Positions 9,044 through 17,893 of a DNA stretch of 57,059 bases are shown piece after piece; the first letter of the stretch is position 1, and every line of letters starts with the position of its first letter. Source of the DNA: Candidatus Devosia symbiotica. GTDB taxonomy: Bacteria; Pseudomonadota; Alphaproteobacteria; Rhizobiales; Devosiaceae. The notes below the pieces were generated by a model, which saw only the letters and a list, made by a program, of their open reading frames with translations, made no database searches and was not told the origin of the DNA. Position numbers and translations under genes: made by a program. The stretch lies in the NCBI GenBank assembly GCA_025050575.1, contig JALBVE010000004.1, positions 1 to 57,059 on the forward strand. The letters run 5' to 3'.

Positions 9044-9568
9044 TCAATGCGTAGCGGCGATACGCCGCTCATACACGTTGATGTAGTAAGCCACCTCATC
9101 CTTGGGACTAGGGCTTGTCTCGGGCCGCTCCACCATTATCCAGATGGCTGGATCGATCACCGCGAACCGTACGTCACCGTCTGGCGCCAATGCAATGTGC
9201 GAGACATAGAGCCGGTCGGCTCGGTCCAGCATCTGGGCATAGATGTCACCACCGCCAATAATCATAATCTCTTCCACGCCATCCCGTTCAGCGATGCCAT
9301 GCGCCGTTTGCACGGCTGTATCCAGACTGTCGACCACCACGACACCCTCGGGCTGATAGTCTCGTTGACGCGTCACCACGATATTGGTCCGCCCCGGCAG
9401 TGGCTTGCCCATCGTCTCAAATTGCTTACGTCCCATGATGATGGGCTTGCCCATCGTAGTTCGCCTGAAGAACGCCATATCGGATGGAATGCGCCAGGGA
9501 ATAGTCTGGTCGCTGCCGATCACGCCATTCTCGGCCACGCCCACTATCATCGCAATGCGCACGCTCAT
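9044..9568 (-). CDS. folA: Dihydrofolate reductase
   Basis: A 174-residue enzyme reducing dihydrofolate to tetrahydrofolate with NADPH. Family features are present in order: the N-terminal strand RIAMIVGVAENGVIG, the substrate-loop motif IPWRIPSDMAFFRRTTMGKP, IMGRKQFETMGKPLPGR, and the cofactor motif IMIIGGGDIYAQ. It supports thymidylate synthesis by thyA at the head of the same operon. Its ATG at 9568 overlaps the stop of the dead GNAT gene (ATGA), so it was translationally coupled to that gene; with the GNAT frame now broken, expression may depend on re-initiation. Confidence 0.95.
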   Translation of the reverse strand: MSVRIAMIVGVAENGVIGSDQTIPWRIPSDMAFFRRTTMGKPIIMGRKQFETMGKPLPGRTNIVVTRQRDYQPEGVVVVDSLDTAVQTAHGIAERDGVEEIMIIGGGDIYAQMLDRADRLYVSHIALAPDGDVRFAVIDPAIWIMVERPETSPSPKDEVAYYINVYERRIAATH

Positions 9569-10044
9569 ACCGACCCCAGCTCCGCTAGAGCGACCCTATC
9601 GGGTCGCACCTTGGTCCATTCATCCTACATCACTCCACCCTGCGCCTTGTAAAAGACGATAGATGGCTCGTTCCAGTCGAGCACCCACCACTCGAACCGC
9701 TTCAACCCTTCGGCAACACAGCATTGGGCCAGATGGATCAGCAGCGCCTTGCCCAGACCTTTGCCCCGCAGAGCCGAGTCAACATAGAGATCTTCCAGCC
9801 ATATCCTCATGCCGGCCCTGAAAGGCCGAGTAGATGTAAAACCAGAGCGCAAAGCTCACCAGCTTGTCCTCCCACTCAGCAATCTCGCAGAATACTTTTG
9901 GATCAGCGCTGAACAGGTCACGGGCGATGTCCACCTCGGTTGCCTGAGCCTCATGACTGAGCTTTTCATTTGCCGCCAAAACCTCAATAAACGCCACGAT
10001 GGTCGCGGCGTTGGGGCCGTAGCTGGTCGGATTGTTAGGCCCAT
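9565..10044 (-). pseudogene. GNAT-family N-acetyltransferase, frameshifted
   Basis: The pieces read as one GNAT acetyltransferase: MGLTIRPATA, then a frameshift, ATIVAFIEVLAANEKLSHEA, SFALWFYIYSAFQGR, another shift, IWLEDLYVDSALRGKGLGKALL (acetyl-CoA loop R-G-K-G-L-G-K), LDWNEPSIVFYKAQG, an in-frame TAG, then DEWTKVRPD to a TGA at 9565. The acetyl-CoA binding motif is preserved, but the reading frame is broken at least three times. The ATG at 10044 overlaps the stop of the preceding DUF4424 gene (TAATG), and its TGA overlaps the folA start. The substrate is unknown. Confidence 0.85.
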
Positions 10045-11056
10045 TATATGTCCGTTCGGCGATCGAGAATGAGGATATTGAGTTCCTGATCGGGCCAGAA
10101 ATTGTCTTGCACCATCTCGAATATGGTCGGCCCGATCTTTTTTGACACCCTCGTCGCAAAACGACACCAGGTTCTGCGGATCGCCCTTGTCAACCACCAG
10201 ACGGAATTTTTCGATGCCATTGCCAGCTTAATTATCGCCTGTGGTTAGGATATAGGAGATCCAGCTTTCGGTGAAGGGCACTGACCAGGGCTCATCAGGA
10301 CTGCTCAGGGTCTTGCGCACGGGGCTGATGAAATCGGCATCGGTACAGTATTTCTGGGCGTAGTCGCGCGCCGGGTCATAGCCATCCGAGGATTCGGACA
10401 AAAAACTCACCCCCGCTGCGCCGCCGACGCTGGTCCGATAGCTATGGACAACCTCTACAGTCCACCCCGCCGGGAAATTAGCTTCCTAGGTATTAGGTGA
10501 CCTTGCAGGTCTAGGCGGGAAAGCCATGCTCTTTAAATTCCGTCGCCTTCGTCATATTGATCAGGCATCAGCATGCCCAGGTGCAGTAACCTAGCCCGGG
10601 CATCGTCGTCTAGCGCATTGATAGCAGCGTTGGCGGCTGCGCTGATCGGCACCAGCGGCAGACCCATCTGGGTCAGCATTTTGGTTCGGTCCGCGCCAAT
10701 CGCAAAGATGTATTGATGCAGCGCGGCATCGACCGGATACCCGTCAAATATCGTCTTGAATTCAAATAGATTGTCGTTTGTTCCCTGCCGGAACGCCGCC
10801 GGCTCATAATATCGATGGCACGATGTCGAGCATGGGGAAGGCCACCAGCACGCCCTGGTCCTCTGCCCCATCATTGCGGAACTGCATAGACCACGCGGAT
10901 CTCGTCGACCGTAATAAACAGCTCTTCGCTGGCCATCACGATATCCGCATTGGTCACAAATTCCAAACCGCCAATGGTCAACACAGCCGATGTATCATTG
11001 CTCAAGGCTGGCAGCGTGGAGACCAGCAGCAGTCCGACTGTATGCAGCAATTTCAT
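10044..11056 (-). pseudogene. DUF4424 exported protein, multiply broken
   Basis: The N-terminus begins with a signal peptide (MKLLHTVGLLLVSTLPALSN) and the DUF4424-like start SAVLTIGGLEFVTNADIVM. Later pieces lie in other frames: NDNLFEFKTIFDGYPVD, YDPARDYAQKYCTDADF, VPFTESWISYILTTG, FRLVVDKGDPQNLVSFC and a terminal ILDRRTDI. The segment order matches DUF4424 secreted proteins, whose function is unknown. Several stops and frameshifts (for example at 10227, around 10500 and near 10800) make it a pseudogene. It sits between the dead MazG-like gene and the dead GNAT gene in the thyA-folA operon. Confidence 0.75.
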
Positions 11057-11155
11057 GAAACTCTCCCCCTAAATACCAAGAATTTCAGACGGTTGCGGCA
11101 AAAACCAGAAACTTTCCTAGCATATTAACCAGCACAGCCTATCTAAGCCTATCCC

Positions 11156-11470
11156 TTAGCCGTCAAGAAGGTGCTTAAACCATTTCCGGGCCAGTGCCGC
11201 ATCGAGATCAATTCCATTGCGCCGCGCAAACAGCAACATAGCGAGCACATCGGCAGCCTCATCCTCGAGCGCCGTGCGAATGACCTCAGGCGTCGCGCCC
11301 TTGAGACGTCATCTTTCCAAAAGCTTGAGATATTCGGCCGTCAATTCCCCAAGCTCTTCATGCAGTTTGAGCAGATACCAGTCATCATCGCGCGCTATGC
11401 CATTGCGTTGTGCGTAGGCGTCGGACACTCGCGCCACCAGGTCGCTGAGTGACGATAGGCCCTGGCTCAT
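11156..11470 (-). pseudogene. MazG-like nucleotide pyrophosphohydrolase with a single in-frame stop
   Basis: A 104-codon frame starts with ATG overlapping the thyA stop (ATGA) and reads LLKLHEELGELTAEYLKLL before a TGA at codon 54 (11309-11311). It then continues in the same frame with TPEVIRTALEDEAADVLAMLL and a proper TAA at 11156. The E-x-x-E/ExxD pattern across the two halves is the metal-binding signature of the MazG/all-alpha NTP pyrophosphatase fold, which cleans up non-canonical nucleotides. Only the one stop codon separates this from an intact gene, so it is either a very recent pseudogene or subject to read-through or a sequencing error. Confidence 0.75.
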
Positions 11471-12261
11471 ACGGCAATCGGCGCCTTGATAGTCGGATGC
11501 GGATCATAGCCTTCAAAAGCAAAGTCCTCGAACACGAAATCCTCTAGCCGCGTCACGTTTGGATTGATCACCAATGTCGGCAGCGGGCGCGGTTCGCGGG
11601 TCAACTGCAATTGCGCCTGTTCGAAATGGTTCGCATACAGATGCATATCGCCAAACGAATGCACGAAATCGCCCACCTCGAGCCCGATCACCTGTGCCAC
11701 CATATGGGTCAGTAGCGCATAGGAGGCGATGTTGAATGGCACGCCCAGAAAACTGTCGGCAGAACGCTGATAGAGTTGGCAGCTCAATTTGCCATTGGCC
11801 ACATAGAACTGAAACAGGCAGTGACAGGGCGGCAGCGCCATATTATCGACCTCGGCCGGGTTCCAGGCCGACACGATATGCTGTCGTGAATCCGGCTTGT
11901 TTCTAATCGATTCAATCACATTGGCGAGCTGATCGATCTTGCGGCCATCGGGTGCCGACCAGCTGCGCCATTGGGAGCCATAGACCGGCCCGAGATCGCC
12001 ATTCCCGTCGGCCCATTCGTCCCAGATTCTAACCCCGCGCTCCTGCAGCCAGCGCACATTGGTCTCACCGCGAATGAACCACAGAAGTTCATAAATAATT
12101 GACTTCAAATGCAGTTTCTTGGTGGTCAGCAGCGGAAACCCCTGCGTCAGATCGAAACGCATCTGATAGCCGAACAGGCTACGCGTCCCGGTGCCGGTAC
12201 GGTCGGCCCTGTCAGTACCGCTTTCGAGGATGGTAGCGAGAAGCTTAAGATAGGATTGCAT
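11467..12261 (-). CDS. thyA: Thymidylate synthase
   Basis: An intact 264-residue ThyA, making dTMP from dUMP using methylene-tetrahydrofolate. The active-site region [12 protein letters not shown] holds the catalytic cysteine near residue 146; FSFG-equivalent and folate-binding regions and the C-terminal PTIKAPIAV are present, matching E. coli length exactly. It heads the leftward operon to hflC. In function it joins folA, which regenerates the folate it oxidises, and metF further along the window, which draws on the same methylene-folate pool. The surrounding accessory genes are dead, yet thyA is uninterrupted. Confidence 0.97.
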   Translation of the reverse strand: MQSYLKLLATILESGTDRADRTGTGTRSLFGYQMRFDLTQGFPLLTTKKLHLKSIIYELLWFIRGETNVRWLQERGVRIWDEWADGNGDLGPVYGSQWRSWSAPDGRKIDQLANVIESIRNKPDSRQHIVSAWNPAEVDNMALPPCHCLFQFYVANGKLSCQLYQRSADSFLGVPFNIASYALLTHMVAQVIGLEVGDFVHSFGDMHLYANHFEQAQLQLTREPRPLPTLVINPNVTRLEDFVFEDFAFEGYDPHPTIKAPIAV

Positions 12262-12404
12262 AGCTCATTTGATACGCCGATTCGGCGATGGCTTCGACTG
12301 ATCTTCGCAGACCCCTTCGGTAAGTGAATACCGAATCAGGTCCTGACAGGGCTTGTCAACGGTGCTTAGAGATAGCCTGGGCTAACTCAAAATAGGGGGT
12401 CAGC

Positions 12405-12806
12405 GTGTCCATTGAATATCTCAATCCTGAGGGAATGTACAAAAGTCCGGTCTTTATCACAAGGCATCATCCTCCCGGCGGGCGCCCGAATACTGCTCAT
12501 CGGTGGCCAGAATGGCGTCAACTCCAACGGAGAAATCGTCAGCAGAGGGGATGTTGCCAAGCAGGTGAAACCAGCCTTGATCAACTTGCAACTGGTTCTC
12601 ACGACGGCAGACGGAACGCTTGAGGATCTGGTCAAGATGACCATCATCATGCAACAGAACTATTGACCTCAATGCTGCCTTTGGCGCGTGGATGGCTATA
12701 CAGAGGAACAGGAATAATCCTCCGACAAGCAATAGCGCTGCGCGTCGCAGGCCTTACCAACCCCGACTTCCTGATCGAAATCGAACCCGAGGCCGTCTTG
12801 CGGTAA
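12405..12806 (+). pseudogene. RidA-family enamine deaminase, frameshifted
   Basis: The GTG at 12405 opens IEYLNPEGMYKSPVF. After a frameshift the translation continues GIILPAGARILLIGGQNGV, VKPALINLQLVL, LEDLVKMTIIMQQ, and later, again shifted, VAGLTNPDFLIEIEPEAVL with a stop at 12806. These are the order and motifs of the YjgF/YER057c/UK114 (RidA) family, which hydrolyses reactive enamines from PLP enzymes. The final arginine-centred motif and the trimer core are recognisable, but the frame is broken at least twice (around 12455 and 12670). Confidence 0.75.
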
Positions 12807-12807
12807 A

Positions 12808-13033
12808 CTCTGCCCTGCATCCGCTGCGCAAACGCGAGGACATGCCCGATTTTGCGCAGGAGGCACTAGAGGCGCGCGGTCTATGATGCCCGTCCGCCCT
12901 ATCAGTGCAATGACTACTGCTCTGGATCAACAAGGTAAAGCGGGAGGATACCAAGCGCAAACACCTCGAACAGATGCTGTCCGAACTCGAGACCGACGAT
13001 GTCTATATGGGCATGGCCTGGAAGCGTCGGTGA
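12808..13033 (+). pseudogene. YdeI/OmpD-associated family remnant (C-terminal part)
   Basis: Combining two frames gives MPDFAQEALEARGLYDARP, YQCNDY, WINKVKREDTKRK and LEQMLSELETDDVYMGMAW, ending at a TGA at 13031. This resembles the C-terminal half of YdeI/OmpD-associated family proteins, which end in a conserved lysine/arginine-rich helix. The N-terminal half is missing and frames change near 12890 and 12925. The assignment rests on the C-terminal block alone. Confidence 0.5.
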
Positions 13034-13045
13034 TCCAGGGGTAAT

Positions 13046-13503
13046 TTAGCTTGCCGCGGCACCGCTCCTCCCTGACTTATTCAAATGCTCCTGCACCAGC
13101 TGGGTTAGCAGCGCGATTTACTCCTGCTGCTTGCCGAGCTGCCAGCATTGACAGCAGCAGGTTGAGAAAAATGAACGGATAGGGGGTCCGGCGCTTGTCC
13201 ATGCGACACCAGATTGCCTATATACCTAGGTTAGAAACACCAGACCAAAAATGATCAGAAAGTCCAGGACCGCCAAAGGCCGCCACACCACCGGCCAGAC
13301 GCTGCCCGAAGGTAGATCCCTCATGAAAGACCTCGCTGGTATCTTCTGCCAGGGTATGCCGGCCCAGGGTTCTTTCCAGCACTCGCCGCTTGCGCTCGTC
13401 GAGCGTCGACTTGCCCTTGCCCTTGCCCTTGCCCTTGCCCTTGCCCTTGCCCAGTAAAGCGTTCTGCCGCATGAATGAATTTGTCAATCCCGATATTTGC
13501 CAT
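13046..13503 (-). pseudogene. DUF1003 membrane protein, frameshifted
   Basis: The pieces are MANIGIDKFIHAAERF, then in another frame a run of GK dipeptides, TLDERKRRVLERTLGR, EVFHEGSTFGQRLAGGVAAFGG, a shifted WTFLIIFGLVF, then PYPFIFLNLLLSM and a terminal EIALLTQLVQEHLNK. The order matches DUF1003 proteins, whose two membrane helices flank the PYPFILLNLLLS motif; function unknown. There are at least three frame changes, an in-frame stop and a deletion after the second helix. A hexamer repeat lies inside the N-terminal part. Confidence 0.8.
13411..13452. repeat. Hexanucleotide tandem repeat (TTGCCC x7)
   Basis: Seven perfect copies of TTGCCC. In the DUF1003 frame on the minus strand it encodes alternating Gly-Lys; one base out of frame it encodes Gly-Gln. 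Unit length is a multiple of three, so copy changes alone would not shift the frame. Confidence 0.95.
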
Positions 13504-13723
13504 GCTAGCCTCACCATCACCTGTCCGACAGTGTACACCCAATCCTGGCCGCAACACCTCCGAGAAACAGCGGCTGCTGCATGGAAACCAGCTCAAGACA
13601 TTGTCAGAATGACCGGATAATCTCGGCACTGGACAAGCATGCTTCTGTCCAGCCAGGAGCGGCGCAACGTCACCCTGTTAGTTCGCATCGCTTTGCGCAG
13701 CGCCCACAAGAACGTGACAGCAT
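13504..13723. other. Intergenic region upstream of ssrA, no gene recognised
   Basis: Between the dead DUF1003 start and the ssrA promoter I see no coding pattern on either strand and no tRNA-like fold. It may hold remnants of a lost gene too degraded to name. Confidence 0.5.
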
Positions 13724-13752
13724 TTGCATCGAGCCTGCATCGAGCCTATATA
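13724..13752 (+). promoter_or_regulatory. Probable promoter of ssrA
   Basis: TTGCAT at 13724-13729 and TATATA at 13747-13752 are spaced by 17 bases, close to the sigma-70 pattern of alphaproteobacteria. The start would fall near 13757, at the likely 5' end of the tmRNA acceptor piece. A tandem copy of GCATCGAGCCT fills the spacer. Confidence 0.55.
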
Positions 13753-13755
13753 GGG

Positions 13756-14083
13756 AGTGCTCGCAAGAGATATAGCGATAAATTGTCATCGTAATAAACC
13801 ATTCGGACCCGGGGGCAGTACCCGGCGCCTCCACCATCTACTCTCGTCGGGAGCAGCCAATGGGGGCGAAACAGGATCGACGAGGGTGTAAAGGGTGTGC
13901 TTTTGCTCGGTGAGGTACCACCGTTACCGGTCCGAAACTTATAGTTGCAAATGACAACAATAAGGCTCCAGTCGCTCTCGCTGCGTAAGCAGTGCTAGGC
14001 ATTGGGAAATTAAGTCCTCCACCCCTAGCCGGGTGACAGGCGGGGTTCGCAGGCACCTGGCAACAGAAGCCTGCACTTTCATA
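13756..14083 (+). ncRNA. ssrA: tmRNA, circularly permuted two-piece form
   Basis: The acceptor piece comes first: a T-arm-like hairpin CCGGG-loop-CCCGG and then CGCCTCCACCA, with CCA encoded at 13834-13836. A short spacer of about 25 bases follows, and then the coding piece beginning GGGGGCGAAACAGGATCGAC at 13862, whose GGGGGCG pairs with CGCCTCC. The tag frame at 13947-13988 reads ANDNNKAPVALAA followed by TAA. This permuted order, processed to two RNAs, is the known arrangement in alphaproteobacteria. tmRNA rescues stalled ribosomes and marks the fragments for ClpXP. The tag begins with the usual ANDNN, while its KAPVALAA end differs from the commoner AKEYALAA form. The 5' and 3' limits are estimates. 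Confidence 0.93.
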
Positions 14084-14189
14084 ATCAAATGCTGAGTGAC
14101 CAACATCTCTAGCCCTTGAAATCTCTGGGAACCTAAGGCTGATATGGGCCATTCGGGATTCTATAACTCTCAGTACCGGAAGGGTGATC

Positions 14190-14678
14190 ATGGCCGAAGA
14201 CCACATGCGCTACGATATTCTCGCTCAGGAAGCCCTGCGCGGCGTCATGCGCAAGGTACTAGCTGAAGTCGCCAAGACCGGCTTGCCAGGCGAGCACCAT
14301 TTCTTCATCTCCTTTCTGACCCGCGCCCCGGGCGTGCGTCTGAGCGAAAAATTGTTTGACCAGTACGACAAGGAAATGACCATCGTCATTCAAAATCAGT
14401 ATTGGGATCTCAAGGTGACCGAAACCGGTTTTGAGGTCGGCCTATTCTTTGACAGTATTCCCGAGACATTGGTAATCCCCTTCTCGGCTGTCAAAGGCTT
14501 CTTTGATCCCTCCGTCCAGTTCGGCCTGCAATTTGATCCGCAGACCGCCCCGGGAGCTGACAAGATTGAAGACGCCGACGACGATGCCGTTGAGGCTGCT
14601 TCCGGTGAAGATAGCGCCGATAGCGAAAAACTTGGCGAAAGAGTCGTCAGCCTCGACGCGTTCCGCAAGAAGCCATGA
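14190..14678 (+). CDS. sspB: SspB, ssrA-tag adaptor for ClpXP (alpha type)
   Basis: A 162-residue SspB-alpha. The N-terminal domain holds the tag-binding groove (GEHHFFISFLTRAPGVRLSE and YWDLKVTETGFEVGLFF), followed by an acidic linker rich in D, E and A (about residues 120-145) and the C-terminal VVSLDAFRKK motif that docks on the ClpX zinc domain. SspB delivers ssrA-tagged proteins to ClpXP; placement directly after the ssrA RNA gene joins the tag and its adaptor. ATG at 14190 is preferred to GTG at 14184 because GGAAGG stands six bases before it. It appears fully functional. Confidence 0.93.
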   Translation: MAEDHMRYDILAQEALRGVMRKVLAEVAKTGLPGEHHFFISFLTRAPGVRLSEKLFDQYDKEMTIVIQNQYWDLKVTETGFEVGLFFDSIPETLVIPFSAVKGFFDPSVQFGLQFDPQTAPGADKIEDADDDAVEAASGEDSADSEKLGERVVSLDAFRKKP

Positions 14679-14687
14679 TTGCCTGTG

Positions 14688-14909
14688 ATGGACAAGCGTA
14701 GTCTATCCATCGCTGGTCACCGTACCTCAATCGCCCTGGAACTCGAATTCTGGGCGGCGCTTGAACAGATGGCCGCCGAAGCCGGACAAACCATGACAGC
14801 GCTGATCTGCGCCATCGACGCGGACCGGCAGACCGCAAATCTCTCATCGGCAGCACGCCTGGCCGTGCTGAACTGGTGTCAGCGCAGGGCCAGCATGCCC
14901 TCTAGTTGA
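14688..14909 (+). CDS. Ribbon-helix-helix domain protein (RHH_4 type)
   Basis: A 73-residue protein starting MDKRSLSIAGHRTSIALELEFW, the characteristic opening of the RHH_4 family of small alphaproteobacterial DNA-binding proteins. The RSLSI strand would insert in DNA and the two helices follow, ending with LSSAARLAVLNW. It starts 9 bases after the sspB stop without a clear ribosome site, so it is probably translated by coupling. Alternative starts TTG 14679 and GTG 14685 are in the same frame. Its last eight bases overlap the tail of the dead AsmA gene on the other strand. The regulated target is unknown. Confidence 0.8.
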   Translation: MDKRSLSIAGHRTSIALELEFWAALEQMAAEAGQTMTALICAIDADRQTANLSSAARLAVLNWCQRRASMPSS

Positions 14910-17612
14910 GCTGCATCAGCAATGGCTGGTTGACGATAAGGCTGATTGGCTGATTGACCAATGGCGCCGGCAGACTCAGATCAATCGGCCCATTAACCGC
15001 TGGCGCGGCCTGCTGATCAAGCGCGATGGGCTGCTTCTTTCTCGGCCTGCTTGGCCGCTGCCTCGGCAGCCACCCGCGCCGCATTTTTGGCCGCCCACTG
15101 ACGCTGTTCCGCAATCAACTTGTTGTGGGCTTCGTCCGTCGCCCGTTGCCGCTCGGCATCAGCGGCACGCAGCGCTTCGAGACTATCCACTTCCAACTCA
15201 TTGGCCCGCACCTGAATTGCGGCCTCGATTTCATCGAGATCAAGCCAGGTTGTTGGCGCCAGCAGTGTGCCGCCAATCTGGTTGAAAATGCGCGAAGTAT
15301 CGGTGCCGATTAGCCTGTTGGCGTAGTCAAAGCCGCTTGGCGTCAGAGCAAAATCACCGCTGAGCCCAAGATCGGCGAGATTGAGATTGAGATTGAGATC
15401 GCCAGCCAACCGCGCGCCCTCCGCTTCAACAATAAAAATTAGTCAGACGCAGCATACCACCGGCTATCGTAAAGACGCCAGCGGCGGTGGGGACCGAGAA
15501 GCGGCCCTGCTGCAGCAAGGCATCAGCATCCATGTTCAGGACGTCGTCGAGCCCAGCCAGCGTGGGAAATACTAACGACGACATCTGCTCAACGCCGAAA
15601 TCGGACACCGTGGCATTGCCCCCCATTGGCCAGCGCCGTGAACACCTCGACAAGACTGGCGCCAGTGCTGTTGAACTGTACACCACCCGCCAGCGTCCCG
15701 AAAAGAACCCGAGCCAGCGCCGGTAGCGCAATCGATGCGGTAGCGGCATCGCTCAGGCTCAATCGCCCAGTAACGGTCTTGTCGGCTAGAGGTCTGGCAC
15801 AGCACACAGCAGCACCCCCTCGCATTATCGCCCGGCGCGAGATCTACCAGCATCTCCGCCGGTGCCGAACGCTGCAGGAATGTCCGTCAGTCCTGCAGCA
15901 TAGCCGCCAGATCATAAAGCGCCGCTAGTGCCGATCAGGCGCCGTCAGACTGCCGCCGATCTTCAGCGTCGCGTCAAAATTAACATCGCCCCAATCGCCG
16001 GCCCGACGGCCTGATGAAGCTCACCGCAGACGCGCTTCACTGTCCCTCGGCCACCAGCGCCGTGCTGTCATGGCAAAACACTCGGGCACTCTGACCGGTC
16101 AGCGAAAAGCTGCCCTCGGAAAAACTGATACCAAAGCGCGGCTCGGCTAACGCATCAGACAGCAGCCTCTCCAGCACAGCGCTGCCCTGGGCGCCCAGAT
16201 CGGCAAAGTGTCCCATGACATCCAGCCGCTTCTCTTCGCCAAAACTAACCCGCACCTCGACGCCATGCGCTACCCCATTCAGCGTCAATTGACCTTCACT
16301 GACCCGCAGCGCATCGCCAGTCAACATGACATTACCGACCAGAGGCCCGGCCTAGTTGAACAGGGCATTGTCGTCATCCAACTTGCGCCAGATGATGCGC
16401 CAGACCGCCCATCCGCTCGCTGCTCATGGTGAGCTGGCCGCGGAACGCCGGATGATCGACCTCGCTGGTCAATTGTCCGGAGGCACACACCGTGGTGTCG
16501 CTCGGCAATTGACCGATAAACTGTTCGACCGTCCAGGCCTTGCCATCGGTGCTGGCATCAAGTCGCGTATCGCACAAGGCAAAGCCGCGCAGCCCGACTT
16601 CGGCCAGATCCAACCCGACCCGCCCTTGAATGGCAGGCATCAGCGGCGCCGGCAATTCGGCCAACAGCCGCATCGCCTCATAGGGCATAGTATTGGCATC
16701 TTCCTTGGCGTCGCGCGACGGCAAGGAAAACACCCTACCCGACACTACCACATCAAAACCCAGTCGCGCTCCCAACTGAATGCTCGCAGCACCGGTCAGG
16801 CGCGTACCGGCCTAGCTCTGATCGGGCTGCAGCGTATACCTGGTCAGCACGATGCGGTCCGTCGATCCGATCATCTTGCTCTCCAGCACTAGATCGCCGC
16901 GAATCTCGTCGGCATTGTCGGCTATTAGCGGCGTCTGCCGATAGGTCATCGTGCCATCGAATCTGGGCGCGGTTCCCGAGCTTAGCAGGCCTTCGATACG
17001 CAACGAAGTCACCCCGACTGCATCGACCAGCGATGAGTTCAGCCGCAAGGCATATCACTCATCGTGATAGACACCGCTTCCCTGAAACTGAAACGGTCTA
17101 GCAAAGCTCGATAGCTGCAACTCGCCATCAACGTCAGCGGCAACAAAACTCTGCCCGACCTGGCGATCCATCGGCCTTATCGTGTTATCGACAATGCTAA
17201 CCTGGGCCAGGGCAACGCCGCCGCCAGCCCCCGATACACTGATCCCGCTGCCGAACCGCCGACTTTCATCAATACTAAAGTCGATCACCAGCCCGCGCAG
17301 CACCAGCTTGGTCATATCGTAATTATCGCGCAGGAAGTCCATCAGCGAGAATTCGGCCTTAACACTGTCCATCGTCGCCGCCGGTTCCTCGGCGGAGCCG
17401 ACCAGCACATCGGTGAAATTTAGTCGTGGCTAGGGCAGTAGCGCAAAGGCGATGTTGCCGCGAATGGTCACCAGCGTGCCCAGAACCCCGCTCGCTAGCG
17501 TTTCCATGCGAGCGCGGTAATCATCCCAACGGATCAGGCATGGCGCGACGAAAGCACCATCGAGCACGATGATCATTAGCATACCAAAAACGATATAGAT
17601 GCGGTTCAGCAC
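14902..17612 (-). pseudogene. AsmA-family envelope protein, extensively frameshifted
   Basis: Across 2.7 kb the minus strand gives pieces of one large AsmA-like protein in order. First come LNRIYIVFGMLMIIVLDGAF (N-terminal membrane helix) and RWDDYRARMETLASGVLGT, the family's hallmark start. Then ATMDSVKAEFSLMDFL, LVLRGLVIDFSI, IRGDLVLESKMIG, MTGHFADLGAQGSAVLERLL and others follow, down to the end LIVNQPLLMQLN with TAG at 14902. At least eight frame changes or stops interrupt it. AsmA-like proteins span the periplasm and are linked to lipid transport between membranes. All pieces together would give about 900 residues, close to family length, so decay is by point changes rather than gross loss. 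The GTG start near 17612 is a guess. Confidence 0.8.
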
Positions 17613-17893
17613 AGCACATAGATCATCCGGATTGTTGCGCCAGAGTGCAGGCAAGAGTACCCCCGGCGCAACCCCGCTATTGTCCGAATACACGCAACGA
17701 CTTGCCGATCACCGCCACTTAGTGGCTGCCCGCCATCTCGATGTTAGACTCCACCCGCTCGACGATCCATTAGTGAAGCCGGGGCGTATACAAGGATCGC
17801 GCTCCTTCCTATATTCGCAGGAGAACAAATCAAGATTCGTCAATCGCCGCGCTGTTGCGCCTGGACTGGCGCGCAGCGATGGAAAGGCTATAA

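Noticed and set aside
13218-13629. Two open frames with Gly-Lys and Gly-Gln repeats as new low-complexity proteins
   Set aside because: They are two frames of the same frameshifted DUF1003 gene crossing the TTGCCC tract.
13726-13748. CRISPR-like or iteron direct repeat
   Set aside because: Only two copies of an 11-base unit, located in the spacer of the ssrA promoter.
14688-14909. RHH protein as an antitoxin of a toxin-antitoxin pair
   Set aside because: No toxin-like partner is next to it, and the RSLSIAGHRTS start is the RHH_4 family commonly found near sspB.
17613-17893. Gene between the AsmA remnant and uvrD
   Set aside because: No coding pattern or known motif on either strand.
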